This document shows, piece by piece, positions 1 to 9,221 of a stretch of 64,000 nucleotides of DNA. Source of the DNA: Candidatus Lernaella stagnicola (lineage in GTDB: Bacteria; Lernaellota; Lernaellaia; Lernaellales; Lernaellaceae); the NCBI GenBank assembly GCA_030765525.1, contig JAVCCK010000034.1, forward strand, positions 124,001 through 188,000. The letters run 5' to 3'. Both the position numbers and the translations under genes were made by a program. The first letter of the stretch is position 1; every line of letters starts with the position of its first letter. Below the pieces are notes generated by a model. That model did not search any database and had not been told where the DNA came from. It was given only the letters and a program-made list of their open reading frames with translations.

Positions 1-3000
1 GGATGCGGGCGTTGCGCACCGCCGGCGTGTTGGCACCGTCCAGGGACTCCCACAAGTAGTGATAATCCGTCTCCGGCAGGTGGATGCCGAACCGTTCCGG
101 GTACACGTGCAAAGCCGTGCCGGTGATCACGTGCATCGAGTTGATGCTCTTGATCTGGCCGATCCACGCCGCATTCTCGCGGATGAAATCGAGCGTCATC
201 TGGAAATCATCGGCGGTCTCGCCCGGGAAACCCACGATGATGAACAAGCAGGTTTTGATGCCCGCCTCATGGCAGTCGCGGATGACGCGGCGGGCTTGCT
301 CGACTTCGAAAAAGCGCAGTTTTCCCATGCGCTTGAGCACCGTGGGCGAGCCCGATTCGACGCCCCACTGCATTTCGTAGCAGCCCGCGGCCGCCATTTT
401 ATCCAGCAACTGCCTAGTCATGCCGGGCAGGGGGATGGCTTCGCCGTTCCAGCGGAATTCCAGCCCGGCGTCGATGATCCGGTCACAGAGTTCTTCGAGA
501 ATCACCACGTCACCGTTGAGCAGGTTGTCGGCGATCGTGAAATTGCGAAAGCCGTGCGTCTCCACATGACGGCGCAGTTCGCCGAATATGTGCTTGGCGC
601 TGCGCATGCGAAAATCGCCGCTGATCTGTTTGCCTTTGCAGTAGGTGCAGTTGGCGATGCAGCCGCGGCTCCATTCAAGGATCAGCGAATCGCCGGGGTA
701 CTGCTCGATGTCGAACTCGTCGTAAGTGGGCGGCGCGAGCGTGTCCAGGTCCATGATGGGGGCGCGCGGTGTGAAGCGGCATTCGCCTTGTTCGTCGAGA
801 ATCATCAGGCCGGGGATGTTCCGCAAATCCTCCCCGGCGCGCGTGCGTTCGACGATCTCCAGCAGCGTATTTTCACCTTCGCCGACCACGTAGCCGTCGA
901 TCAGGTCTCCGGCGCGGTCGATGAAAATTTGCCGGTATTCGGGCGTGAAGCACGCGGGACCGCCCAGGATGATGCGCGTGTCGCGATTGTGCTCGCGGAA
1001 ACGCCGAATCACTTCCAGCGTGATGCGCTCTTTCGGGTCGACGACGCTGAAGCCGAGGATCGGCGGCGACAGGTCGACTAACTCCTCCACCGCTTGGTCA
1101 ATTTGTCCCCGCAGACTGTGTTTGACAACTTCGAAGGTCGTGTCGTTCGACCAGAAGTTCTTGTTCTCCACGTGCCACAGCATGCGGTATATCTCGTGGA
1201 CGCCGTTGTAGAACTCGATGTTGAAATCGCGCATCGCAGTGTGATAACCGCGCGCCCGCAGGAAGCTCGACAAATACGCCAGCCCCACCGGTGGGTTTTC
1301 GTAGCCCCAGGGGGGCAAGGTCACAAGCACGACATCCGGCGCCGGAGTGATTTTGCGCAGCAGGCGGTCGCGAATCTGTGTCTCGATTTTTCGAAACTCA
1401 TGCCCCGGAGGCACGAAGAAATCGTAGTTGAATTTGACGTCCAGGCCCGCGACCCAAATCGCCATTTCCATCATGCGTTTTCGCCGCCAAGACGGATTGT
1501 TGTACGCCTTGTACGACCACGACTGGAAGTGCTTGCCCGGCGGCAGCAGAACGCCGTACGTGACGCAATCGCGCTCGAGCGCGCTGCCGGGCAGGATGTA
1601 GCAGGGCGTGACCTCGTCCACGTAGTCAATCGTGTCTTGAGCGTCATGCACCGCTTTGACCGTGGCGAGAAAATCCCGTTCGGTTTCGCCCGGGAAACCA
1701 ACGAGCAGATTGACGTGCGTTTCGATGCCCGCCGCGTGTGCCTGCCGCAGGTTATCTAGCGCGACTTGCCCGGTGTAACCCTTGTTCATGTGCGCCAAGA
1801 GTTCGTCGGAGAAACTTTCGACGCCGAAGCGTATCTTTGCGCAGCCGCCACGGGCCAACGTTTCGAAGAACGCCGCGTCCATCTCGACTCGCGGCGCCAT
1901 GCGGCAGGTCCACCGGAAGGGCCGCCCGCTGTGGGCGATGCGTTCGGCCAGTTCGCGCAAAGCGTCGAGGTCGCCGTTGGCGATCAGGTCGGTGAAGTGA
2001 AACGTGAATACTTCCCACGTGTCGTGGTGGTCGCACATTTCCGCGAATACCGACGCCGCGCTGCGTGTGCGAAAACTTCCCTCCGCCGGTTGCTCGGCGC
2101 AAAACGCGCACCGGAAGCGGCAGCCGCGGCTCATGCGGATGGGCAACACCGGGCTTTCATAACGGTCCGGGCGAAATTCGCGGAAAGTCGGGTAGCCGAT
2201 CACGTCCAGGTTGCGCAGTGGTTCGCGGGGCAAGAACTCGGGTTCGCCGTCCGGCCCCACCCAGCGTGCTCCGCGCAGAAACGCATTGCCGTCGCCGCGC
2301 CGATGCCGGCGAATGATTTCCACCAGCGTTCCTTCCGGCTGACCGATCAGCGCCAAGTCGCAAATGGCTTCGGGGAACAAGTCGCGCTCGGCGTCGATGC
2401 GTGTGGGGTCACCGCCGATGATCAGTTTGCGCGCCGGGTCGCGTTCGCGGATGGCCGTCATCACATCGCGAGTGACCAGCAAGTTGCCGCGCACGAGGTG
2501 GAAGTAAACGAGGTCCCCGGACGCCGCCAGGATTTGTTCGGCGAGCTTGGCGGGCGACAGGTCCAGTTTTTTGCGGAACGCCTCGTACGCGATGGGGTTC
2601 GCCCATTGATCGTGGCGCGGTAACTCCCACAGCTTTCGATCTTCCTCCGTGGCCCGCAGGTATTCCTGAATCGACAAATCCAGAGCGAAGGCTTTGAGAC
2701 TGCGCCCGGCGAGGTAGGACGCAATGGCCGCCAGTTCCAGCGGCGGGTGCGAGACGTCGAAGGGTGGGCACAGCACGAGCAGTAAGTCGTGGTCTTCGCC
2801 CGCCAGATGACTTGCCTCGTCGACAAAGCCGAGGTTGGTTTGCCGCACCGGTAAGCCGAGTCGATCCAACGCCGCTTTGACCCGCGTGAGGCGCTCGTGC
2901 CGCACTTGCGGCGTGTTGCCGTCCTGACCGATCCACGCAACTTCAAACCAGTCTGGGTCCACCGGCGGCAGAATGCCGTACTTCTCCGGCTTCTCCGCCA

Positions 3001-4216
3001 ACACCGAATACTCGAGGATGTTGCAGGAATTGAGCACGGCGACTTCGTCGATCCACTCCGTGTTTGCTTCGACCCAAGCGATTGTTGCGTCCAAATGCGC
3101 TTCGGTCTCGCCCGGAAAACCGACGACGAAATTGACCCAGGTCGTGATGCCCGCATCCTTGACCGCGCGCAACGTGTTCGTCGCGGCCTGGGCGGTCGTG
3201 CCTTTGTTCATCCATCGCAGCACATCATTGCTGCCCGACTCGACACCCAGCGCCAACGTGTGACAGCCCGCGCGGCGCATCGCCCGGAGCGCTTCGGGTG
3301 TGAGTTTGTCGCTGATCGCCGCGTTAGCGTTCCAGCGAATGTCCAGACCGGCGTCTTCGAGCATCCCGCACAGGCTCACCACGTCGTCCACGATTTGCGT
3401 GATCTGCAGGTCGACGACCATGAAGTCGCGTTTGTCGAGTGTTTCGACGTGGTGCTGAATCTCGGCAAAAACATTTTCGGCCGACCGGCGGCGGAAACGC
3501 CCCATCAACACGCGGTCGTTGCACAGCGTGCAGCCCTTGGTGCAACCGCGGCTCATGGCCAGCGGCAGGTTGGGCGTCGCGTAGAGGGACAGGTCAAAAT
3601 CGCTGAAATCGGGGAAGGGAAAATCGTCCAAGGTTTTGGCGACCGGCCGGTCGACACAAGGGCCGCCGGGCAACGCCACGCCCGCGATGTCTTCCGGCAC
3701 CTCGCCGGCCACCAAGGCGCGGGCCGCTTCCACGACCGCCACTTCGCCTTCGCCGACGACAAAGGCGTCGACCAAGGCTTTCGGGAACGCGTTGCGGCTC
3801 GCTTCGCTGAACGCGCCGAGACCGCCGACGAGAATCTTGATGCCCGGCCGCCGCGCCCGCAAGCGCCGCATCAACTCGATGGTCACCGCGCGGTTGTCGC
3901 TGTGCACCGAGAAACCGGCCACCGCCGCGCCGCTTTCATCGATCTCGCGAGCCATGCGGTCAAAGGCGTCGCCGAATGCGGCGATCGTGCTGGGCACCCG
4001 GCTCTCCCAAACCCACGCGGCCTTGTGGGCCGGATCCCAAAGATGCCCCTGGCTCGCCTCAAACTCGCGATATAGCTCGATATTGAAATCACGCGCGCAT
4101 ACCGAAAAATCAGCGCGGCGCAATGCGGCGGTCACGCAGGCCAAACCCAGCGGCGGGCCCTCGGGCCCGAAGGGAGGCAAGATCGCTAAAAACATATCCG
4201 GTGCAGCTTTTACCAT
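1..4216 (-). CDS. Triple B12-binding-like/radical SAM protein, 3' end outside window
   Basis: One unbroken minus-strand frame of 1405 codons runs off the window edge, so the C-terminus is missing. It holds three successive modules of about 475-485 residues. Each has a Rossmann-type B12-binding-like half, then a radical SAM barrel with an intact CX3CX2C motif: CTKGCTLC (C225/C229/C232), CRFRCAFC (C699/C703/C706) and CIANCTYC (C1186/C1190/C1193). I checked that all three motifs share the frame of the start codon. Each barrel also has a GVES-type motif and a VGFPGET motif (about residues 366, 839 and 1327). The B12 halves begin with similar LPPF/CPPF/LPPW patches (about residues 14, 478 and 963) but lack a clear DxHxxG, so cobalamin binding is uncertain. 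Family members are normally single-module proteins of about 450-550 residues. The ATG at 4216 is the first good start; its ribosome site is weak. The substrate is unknown. Confidence 0.9.
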   Translation of the reverse strand, partial: MVKAAPDMFLAILPPFGPEGPPLGLACVTAALRRADFSVCARDFNIELYREFEASQGHLWDPAHKAAWVWESRVPSTIAAFGDAFDRMAREIDESGAAVAGFSVHSDNRAVTIELMRRLRARRPGIKILVGGLGAFSEASRNAFPKALVDAFVVGEGEVAVVEAARALVAGEVPEDIAGVALPGGPCVDRPVAKTLDDFPFPDFSDFDLSLYATPNLPLAMSRGCTKGCTLCNDRVLMGRFRRRSAENVFAEIQHHVETLDKRDFMVVDLQITQIVDDVVSLCGMLEDAGLDIRWNANAAISDKLTPEALRAMRRAGCHTLALGVESGSNDVLRWMNKGTTAQAATNTLRAVKDAGITTWVNFVVGFPGETEAHLDATIAWVEANTEWIDEVAVLNSCNILEYSVLAEKPEKYGILPPVDPDWFEVAWIGQDGNTPQVRHERLTRVKAALDRLGLPVRQTNLGFVDEASHLAGEDHDLLLVLCPPFDVSHPPLELAAIASYLAGRSLKAFALDLSIQEYLRATEEDRKLWELPRHDQWANPIAYEAFRKKLDLSPAKLAEQILAASGDLVYFHLVRGNLLVTRDVMTAIRERDPARKLIIGGDPTRIDAERDLFPEAICDLALIGQPEGTLVEIIRRHRRGDGNAFLRGARWVGPDGEPEFLPREPLRNLDVIGYPTFREFRPDRYESPVLPIRMSRGCRFRCAFCAEQPAEGSFRTRSAASVFAEMCDHHDTWEVFTFHFTDLIANGDLDALRELAERIAHSGRPFRWTCRMAPRVEMDAAFFETLARGGCAKIRFGVESFSDELLAHMNKGYTGQVALDNLRQAHAAGIETHVNLLVGFPGETERDFLATVKAVHDAQDTIDYVDEVTPCYILPGSALERDCVTYGVLLPPGKHFQSWSYKAYNNPSWRRKRMMEMAIWVAGLDVKFNYDFFVPPGHEFRKIETQIRDRLLRKITPAPDVVLVTLPPWGYENPPVGLAYLSSFLRARGYHTAMRDFNIEFYNGVHEIYRMLWHVENKNFWSNDTTFEVVKHSLRGQIDQAVEELVDLSPPILGFSVVDPKERITLEVIRRFREHNRDTRIILGGPACFTPEYRQIFIDRAGDLIDGYVVGEGENTLLEIVERTRAGEDLRNIPGLMILDEQGECRFTPRAPIMDLDTLAPPTYDEFDIEQYPGDSLILEWSRGCIANCTYCKGKQISGDFRMRSAKHIFGELRRHVETHGFRNFTIADNLLNGDVVILEELCDRIIDAGLEFRWNGEAIPLPGMTRQLLDKMAAAGCYEMQWGVESGSPTVLKRMGKLRFFEVEQARRVIRDCHEAGIKTCLFIIVGFPGETADDFQMTLDFIRENAAWIGQIKSINSMHVITGTALHVYPERFGIHLPETDYHYLWESLDGANTPAVRNARI

Positions 4217-4397
4217 CCCACCAGGATACTTATGGCCCAACGTGCTCACAAGCGCTTTTACGGTTACAATGTGAATCGATTGTTGAGAAGATCGATCGAG
4301 GGAACCGTGGCGGAGAGTTCGCGGTCGAAATGAATGAAACGAAGTTCGAAGGGATACGTGTCGCCGAATGCCCGCGCAGCCTGCGGGCGCGGCAGCG

Positions 4398-4457
4398 TTG
4401 TTGGAAACCTCCAGGCCGGTGGCACGGACGGGCGGATCGGCCGGTGGAGGGCAACAA
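4398..4457. repeat. Long interrupted inverted repeat (possible structured RNA)
   Basis: Three consecutive complementary blocks pair across the element: TTGTTG (4398-4403) with CAACAA (4452-4457), CCTCC (4408-4412) with GGAGG (4446-4450), and GGCCG (4414-4418) with CGGCC (4438-4442). That gives 16 paired bases with two small internal loops and a 19-nt apical loop. No T-run follows it, so it is not a typical intrinsic terminator. Its function is unknown. Confidence 0.5.
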
Positions 4458-4521
4458 TTTATCCCTGTTTGATAGTGACGAATTGCCGGGACGGGGCTGC
4501 CGTTAAGAGAGCGTAATGCTC

Positions 4522-4549
4522 TGGACAAGGGCGCAATCGTAAGTATAAT
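4522..4549 (+). promoter_or_regulatory. Candidate sigma70-type promoter for tRNA-Thr
   Basis: The -35 box is TGGACA (5 of 6 matches, 4522-4527). After a 16-nt spacer comes a perfect TATAAT (4544-4549). The tRNA 5' end at 4560 lies 10 nt downstream of the -10 box, as expected for a stable RNA gene with almost no leader. Confidence 0.65.
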
Positions 4550-4559
4550 CATCCACCGC

Positions 4560-4632
4560 GCCACCGTAGCTCAGTTGGTAGAGCACGCGATTCGTAATCG
4601 TGAGGTCAGGAGTTCGAATCTCCTCGGTGGCT
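4560..4632 (+). tRNA. tRNA-Thr (anticodon CGT)
   Basis: The sequence folds as a full cloverleaf. The acceptor arm GCCACCG pairs with CGGTGGC over 7 bp, the D stem is GCTC/GAGC, the anticodon stem is CGCGA/TCGTG, and the T arm is AGGAG-TTCGAAT-CTCCT. The anticodon loop TTCGTAA places CGT at positions 34-36, so it reads ACG (Thr). The discriminator base is T and no CCA is encoded. Confidence 0.95.
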
Positions 4633-4736
4633 TTCATTGTTTAAGCGGCAATGCATGCGGACAAGGGTACGGGGGGAACCAGGCACGTGACAGAAACGTC
4701 CTAGTCTGGTAGTCAAGCACGAGACAGGGAGCAACC

Positions 4737-7130
4737 ATGGCCGGCCCCCGAACCGCAAAAAAAGGCAAGCGAGCCGCAGGCAAATCGTCCGGCGGGGCAT
4801 TTGCGTCGCTGTTTAAAATCGGCGCGTGGTGGGCCTTCAACGTCGCCGTATGGACTTCCTTCATTTTGATACTCGCCGGAGGGCTCTACGCTTTTTCCGT
4901 CGACCGCGGACTGCGTGACAAATTCGAGGGCAATCGTTGGAAGTTGCCCAGCCACGTGTATTCCGACAGCTTGACGGTTCTGCCCGGCGATCTGCTTTCC
5001 ACGACCGGCCTGATCGAGCGCCTGAAACGCCTCAACTATCAGGAAAAAGACACGGCGACCGAGCGTCCCGGCCAATACCACCGCGGCACCGGCACGCTGG
5101 AAATTTACCTGAACCGCTTTGACTATCCCGGGGAAGCGCGGCCGGCGCGATTGGTCAAGATGTTGCTCGGCGGTGAAGCCGTCACGAAAATCTTCGACGC
5201 CAAGACAGGCGAAGAGCTGTTTATGCTCGAAGTGGAGCCGGAATTGATCAGTCGTTTCTTCGGTCAGGTGCAGGAAGAACGGCGCATTATTCCGTACGAG
5301 GCGATCCCGAAAAGTCTCGTGTGGAGCGTGGTCGCCGTCGAGGACGCCGCCTTTTTCGAGCACCACGGCATCAATTTCAAAGGCATCACGCGGGCGGTCG
5401 TCAAGGGCATTCTGCGTTTCAGCTTCCGCGAGGGCGGCAGCAGCATCACGCAGCAGTTGGTGAAAAACCTATACCTCTCGCCCGAGCGCACGATCAGCCG
5501 CAAGCTCAAAGAGGCGGTGATGGCGATCGTGCTGGAGATGCATTACCCGAAGGAAAAGATCTTCGAGGTGTACATCAACGAGATCTACTTCGGGCAGTCG
5601 GGCAGCGTGTCGATATGCGGCCTGGGCGAAGCGGCGAAATTCTATTTCGGGAAGGACGCCGAGGATATGACGCTCGCCGAATCCTCGCTGTTGGCCGGGT
5701 TGATTCGCAGCCCCGCCGGTTACAATCCGCGCAAGCACGTGGAACGGGCGAAGATCCGCCGCGACTACATCCTGGATCGACTCGCAAAAATGCCGCAGGC
5801 GATACAGGAACTGGGCGTCACAGTGCAGGATCTCGACGACGCCAAGCTGCAGGATTTGGTGGTCAGTCGCCATTTGCCGCCCAGCACGATCGCGCCGTAC
5901 TTCATTGCGTTTTTACGGCAGCAGCTCAATCGCACCTACGGCGAGGACGTGCTGCAAAGCGTCGGATTACGCATTTTCACGACACTGGACGCCGCCGCGC
6001 AACAGAACGCGGAAGGCGCGGTGGACCGAACGCTGAAAGAATTGGAAACGAACAACAAGCGGCTCCAGGTGACCGACAACAACCGCTTGCAGGCGGCCCT
6101 GGTCGTGCTCGAACCGTCGACCGGCTACGTGCGCGCGATGGTCGGCGGCCGCAATTTCGTCGAGTCGCCCTTCAATCGCGCCGTCCAGATGCAGCGTCAG
6201 GTGGGCTCGACGTTCAAGCCGATCGTGTATACCGCGGCGTTTCATCGCGCCTTCGAAGAGCGCGGCTTTGAATTCACGCCGGCCACGATCATTGAAGACA
6301 AGCCGTTGTCGATCACGTCGGGCGGCCAGAAGTGGAAGCCGAATAACTTCGACCACAAATTCGAGGGCAACATCACCGCGCGGCATGCCTTGGAGCAAAG
6401 CCGCAACGTGCCCACCGCGCGTGTCGGTTTGATGGTCGGTATCGACAACGTGATTCGCACGGCGCGCGATATGGGCGTAACCGCCGACCTGCCGCCGTAC
6501 CCGGCTCTGTCGTTGGGCATCGCGGAAATGAGCCCGTTGGAACTCGCCAGCGTATACGCCACGTTGGCCAACCAAGGTTACTACAACGCGCCCATCGCCA
6601 TTCGCGACGTCGTCGACCAAACCGGCGCCGTGCTCGAAAAGCGCAGCGTTAAGCCGCGCCGTGCGGTGCCGCCGCAAGTCGCTTACCTCACTACGCACAT
6701 CCTGGAGGGCGCCATCAATCGCGGAACCGGCGCCGGAGTGCGACGCCTTGGTTTGAAGATCGCCGCCGCCGGGAAAACGGGCACGACCAATGACGCCAAG
6801 GACGCTTGGTTTGTCGGTTACACGCCGAACATATTGGCCGCGGTGTGGGTCGGTTTCGACACCGATCGTAACGTTGGGCTGACCGGCGGGCGTGCCGCGC
6901 TGCCGATCTGGACCCGTTTCATGCTAGACTTCACCCGCGGGAAAGACGTCGGCCGCTTCGAAACGCCGCCGGGCATCGTGTTCCGGAAAACATGCCAGAA
7001 ATCCGGCTTGCTGGCGCATTACAACAGCCCGGACGTCGTCGACGAAGCTTTCGTAGAGGGGACCGAGCCCACGGAGGAAAGCCGTCTTTTCCGCGACGAA
7101 GTGCTGGACTTTTTCAAGAAGAGGAAATGA
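4737..7130 (+). CDS. mrcB: Bifunctional penicillin-binding protein 1B-type
   Basis: Class A PBP that polymerises lipid II and cross-links peptidoglycan in the periplasm. The 797-residue protein has a basic cytoplasmic tail, one membrane anchor (about 32-53), a UB2H-like region (about 70-165), a GT51 glycosyltransferase domain with catalytic E202 in an EDxxFxxHxG motif and a GGSSITQQ motif, then a transpeptidase domain with S491-T-F-K494, S555-R-N557 and K680-T-G682. All catalytic motifs are present and the length is normal for PBP1b. The UB2H-like region, which in E. coli binds the lipoprotein activator LpoB, argues for PBP1b over PBP1a. The ATG follows a GGGAG ribosome site. It is translationally coupled (ATGA) to a TPR lipoprotein gene. 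Confidence 0.93.
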   Translation: MAGPRTAKKGKRAAGKSSGGAFASLFKIGAWWAFNVAVWTSFILILAGGLYAFSVDRGLRDKFEGNRWKLPSHVYSDSLTVLPGDLLSTTGLIERLKRLNYQEKDTATERPGQYHRGTGTLEIYLNRFDYPGEARPARLVKMLLGGEAVTKIFDAKTGEELFMLEVEPELISRFFGQVQEERRIIPYEAIPKSLVWSVVAVEDAAFFEHHGINFKGITRAVVKGILRFSFREGGSSITQQLVKNLYLSPERTISRKLKEAVMAIVLEMHYPKEKIFEVYINEIYFGQSGSVSICGLGEAAKFYFGKDAEDMTLAESSLLAGLIRSPAGYNPRKHVERAKIRRDYILDRLAKMPQAIQELGVTVQDLDDAKLQDLVVSRHLPPSTIAPYFIAFLRQQLNRTYGEDVLQSVGLRIFTTLDAAAQQNAEGAVDRTLKELETNNKRLQVTDNNRLQAALVVLEPSTGYVRAMVGGRNFVESPFNRAVQMQRQVGSTFKPIVYTAAFHRAFEERGFEFTPATIIEDKPLSITSGGQKWKPNNFDHKFEGNITARHALEQSRNVPTARVGLMVGIDNVIRTARDMGVTADLPPYPALSLGIAEMSPLELASVYATLANQGYYNAPIAIRDVVDQTGAVLEKRSVKPRRAVPPQVAYLTTHILEGAINRGTGAGVRRLGLKIAAAGKTGTTNDAKDAWFVGYTPNILAAVWVGFDTDRNVGLTGGRAALPIWTRFMLDFTRGKDVGRFETPPGIVFRKTCQKSGLLAHYNSPDVVDEAFVEGTEPTEESRLFRDEVLDFFKKRK

Positions 7131-7897
7131 CCGTGCAGATACGCTTGGTGCTTATTTCAATCGTGGTCCTAACACTGGTTTTCGGTGGGGCCGCGTGTAC
7201 GGTCAAACGAACCGGAGCCAACATTGGCGAGGCCGATTTGGACGACGAAGCCACGCCGCAACCCGCAGATCCAAAAACTGCGACGCCGGCCACTCCCTCC
7301 TTCGAGGACCCGCTGGCCCGCATATTCGAGGACGATACCCGCGACCCGGAAATTGACGAACGCGATTTGCCGGTCGATCCCGACCCGATCCCCGACGTTG
7401 CGCCGCCGATGCGCGAACCACTGTCCGAGCAAGGGCCGCTGGCGACGGTTGATCCCCACCGCGAACGCTCGGCGTTGAACGGGCACGGAGGCACTTCGCA
7501 ACGCAAGGCGGCGCTGGCCCTGACGCGCGACGGTCGCTCCTTGTTGCAGCAGGGTAACAACTACTTGGCGGAGAAACGATTCGAGCGCGCACTGTCGATC
7601 GACCCGCAAAGCGGCCAGGCCTATCTAGGTTTGGCGGAAGTTCGTTTTCAGGAAAAGAAATGGGGGCAGGCGGCCGACCTGGCCACGAAGGCGGCGCTGC
7701 GGTTGCGGAAGGAAAACTATTTTCGTTCCCGCGCGCATCTGCTCGCCGCGAAAGCGATGATCAACACCGACCGTCCCGGCGGCGCCTACAAGCAAGTTCA
7801 ATTGGCTCTTAAAGTCGATCCCGACAACCGTGAAGCGGCGTTGCTCAAATACCGGCTTGAAAAACATTTGGGAATCCAAGCGCCCCTAACCAATTAG
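7127..7897 (+). CDS. TPR-containing lipoprotein coupled to PBP1b
   Basis: 256-residue protein whose ATG overlaps the mrcB stop as ATGA, so the two are co-translated. The N-terminus is a lipoprotein signal ending in GGAAC (Cys24), a slightly weak lipobox. An acidic, Pro-rich linker follows to about residue 125, and then at least two or three TPR-like helical repeats (about 135-250). I infer a periplasmic helper of the PBP, possibly replacing LpoB or acting as a scaffold. Only the gene coupling supports this; there is no recognisable LpoB domain. A longer in-frame start inside mrcB exists but would lack the signal peptide position and ribosome site. Confidence 0.8.
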   Translation: MTVQIRLVLISIVVLTLVFGGAACTVKRTGANIGEADLDDEATPQPADPKTATPATPSFEDPLARIFEDDTRDPEIDERDLPVDPDPIPDVAPPMREPLSEQGPLATVDPHRERSALNGHGGTSQRKAALALTRDGRSLLQQGNNYLAEKRFERALSIDPQSGQAYLGLAEVRFQEKKWGQAADLATKAALRLRKENYFRSRAHLLAAKAMINTDRPGGAYKQVQLALKVDPDNREAALLKYRLEKHLGIQAPLTN

Positions 7898-7903
7898 CGG
7901 CGT

Positions 7904-8647
7904 TCAGCGCGGCGCGAAGCGTCGCCTTTTCGGCGGCGGACTTTCAAAAAAGAAGGGTATTTGCGCGCGGGCAAACGGGTGCTGTGTCGTGATTTGAATC
8001 TCGCCGGTGATGCGGACGCCTTTCTTGGCCAGGACCGCTTCCACTTCCAACACCGTCGAATCCCCCGCCTCCAGAGAAATCGGCAACGCCGCTTGCGGGA
8101 AGTGCGCCTGAACATGCGGGCAGGCCGGAAACACGGTTGCCGAGGTCAGTTCAAGCGGCTGGTCGGAGGTGTTCACGATCCTCACGCGCTCTACGTGGCG
8201 ACCCTCGATTTTCTTGGCCACAAGTCGCCGCGGTTCGCAAACCAGATACGTGCGCACGACACCCTCGAGCGTCAGTCGCACTCGTTGCCGGTAGGGATCG
8301 TTGGTGTGCACGATGACCGCTTTGGACTGCGGCCCCCAGAGGGACTTGGTATCCAGTTCCACCCGTAAGATTCTCTGCTGCCGCGGCCCGATGCGCTCAC
8401 CTTCCAGACGCGTCGATGTGCAACCACAGGTGTTTTCCACGCGCACGATGTTGATGGGGTAGGGGGCGGGGTTGTATATCGTGAACTGCGTCTGAATCGT
8501 CTCGCCTTGAAACACTTCGCCGAAATGGTACCGCCCGGTTTTCTCCGGAACGAATATCGCATCCGGCGGCGCGGCCGAAGGCATCACCGACGCGCAACCG
8601 GTTAACACAAGAAGGGCGAGAAGCCCAAACCAAAAACAGCGATTCAT
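7904..8647 (-). CDS. DUF1573-type lipoprotein
   Basis: 247-residue predicted lipoprotein starting at the ATG that gives a short signal peptide ending LTGC. Residues 30-130 match the DUF1573 pattern: an Ig/MSP-like beta sandwich with a Phe/Gly-rich FGEVFQGE segment and the hallmark VENTCGCT motif followed by basic and hydrophobic strands. A second related sandwich seems to fill residues 130-235, and the C-terminus is very basic. Proteins of this family are exported and mostly uncharacterised. It is convergent with the TPR lipoprotein gene, with 6 bp between the stops. Confidence 0.8.
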   Translation of the reverse strand: MNRCFWFGLLALLVLTGCASVMPSAAPPDAIFVPEKTGRYHFGEVFQGETIQTQFTIYNPAPYPINIVRVENTCGCTSTRLEGERIGPRQQRILRVELDTKSLWGPQSKAVIVHTNDPYRQRVRLTLEGVVRTYLVCEPRRLVAKKIEGRHVERVRIVNTSDQPLELTSATVFPACPHVQAHFPQAALPISLEAGDSTVLEVEAVLAKKGVRITGEIQITTQHPFARAQIPFFFESPPPKRRRFAPR

Positions 8648-8726
8648 TTCATCATCGTGGCAAAAACTGTGAGCTCCGACAAGTAGCGGGGTTTGAAAAA
8701 CGAACGACGTCTTCATTTTTCCTAAG

Positions 8727-8755
8727 AAAAAAGGCGACCTCCGGGGGCCACCTTT
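8727..8755 (-). terminator. Intrinsic terminator of the SCP2-like gene
   Basis: Read on the minus strand, a 10-bp stem AAAGGTGGCC/GGTCGCCTTT (two G-T pairs) with a 6-nt loop is followed directly by a run of six T. It lies about 25 bp beyond the stop of the 8778-9221 gene and shields the DUF1573 gene downstream. Confidence 0.8.
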
Positions 8756-8777
8756 AGTACATCCGTTGAAACGATGA

Positions 8778-9221
8778 TTAGATATCGATTTCTTCCACGT
8801 CCAGGCCGATTCCCGCCGCCGCTGCTTTCAGCGCTTCTTCACCGGTCTCGACCCGCTTGAAAAAGCTTTCGGTCTTTTTGACGTTGGCCGGGTTGAAGGG
8901 GTCGATGCCGATTTTGCCCATCATCATCGACATCATCGCGCTGCGCGGGCCGCCGTTAAGGCCGTCAAGCATAAAGCCCAGCATCGTGTTGATGCCGCCC
9001 TGTTTCAGCGTAAAGGTGACCGCAGCGTCGGATTCTTTGTGGCCTTCGCCGCACTCGATCGTGCCGTCGGCGTTGAATTGCATGAACCAATCAGGCCGCG
9101 GTACGCGGTCGCCATCCACATCCGTCACCAAATTAAAAATGACGAGGTCGCCTTCCGCGTTCTTGGAAAGCTTCGGCAGAACCTCCATCAATTTGGCCAT
9201 CGGGACTTCGCTCAATTTCAT
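8778..9221 (-). CDS. SCP2-like (sterol carrier protein) small protein
   Basis: 147-residue soluble protein. An AGGAGG ribosome site 8 nt before the ATG fixes the start. The central part shows the SCP2 fold pattern: an FNLVTDVDG strand, a DWFMQFNADG strand, DAAVTFTL, then a helix with a GGIN..LGFMLDG patch and a Met-rich GPRSAMMSMMMGKIGID segment matching the family's lipid-cavity closing strands. SCP2-type proteins bind hydrophobic ligands such as acyl chains. No neighbour suggests a particular ligand, and the assignment rests on pattern only. Confidence 0.6.
   Translation of the reverse strand: MKLSEVPMAKLMEVLPKLSKNAEGDLVIFNLVTDVDGDRVPRPDWFMQFNADGTIECGEGHKESDAAVTFTLKQGGINTMLGFMLDGLNGGPRSAMMSMMMGKIGIDPFNPANVKKTESFFKRVETGEEALKAAAAGIGLDVEEIDI

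Larger units (their letters stand above)
4217..4559. other. Non-coding stretch between the triple radical SAM gene and tRNA-Thr
   Basis: This interval separates the divergent radical SAM gene and tRNA-Thr. No reading frame in it looks like a real protein. It contains a 16-bp interrupted hairpin at 4398-4457 (listed separately), a small GC hairpin near 4371-4388 and the tRNA promoter at its right end. I compared it with remembered consensus cores of common riboswitches and T-boxes and found no convincing match. It may hold a small RNA or the radical SAM gene leader. Confidence 0.5.

Noticed and set aside
59-4075. Long plus-strand open frames opposite the triple radical SAM gene
   Set aside because: They are antisense to a conserved frame whose motifs are unmistakable; their products are Arg/Ala/His-rich with no family features.
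1-4216. Triple radical SAM frame as an assembly duplication
   Set aside because: The modules differ widely in sequence and keep one frame, which repeated reads of one gene would not produce.
4217-4559. A riboswitch or T-box leader for the radical SAM gene
   Set aside because: I compared the interval with the conserved cores of cobalamin, SAM, glycine and TPP riboswitches and T-boxes; no adequate match was found on either strand.
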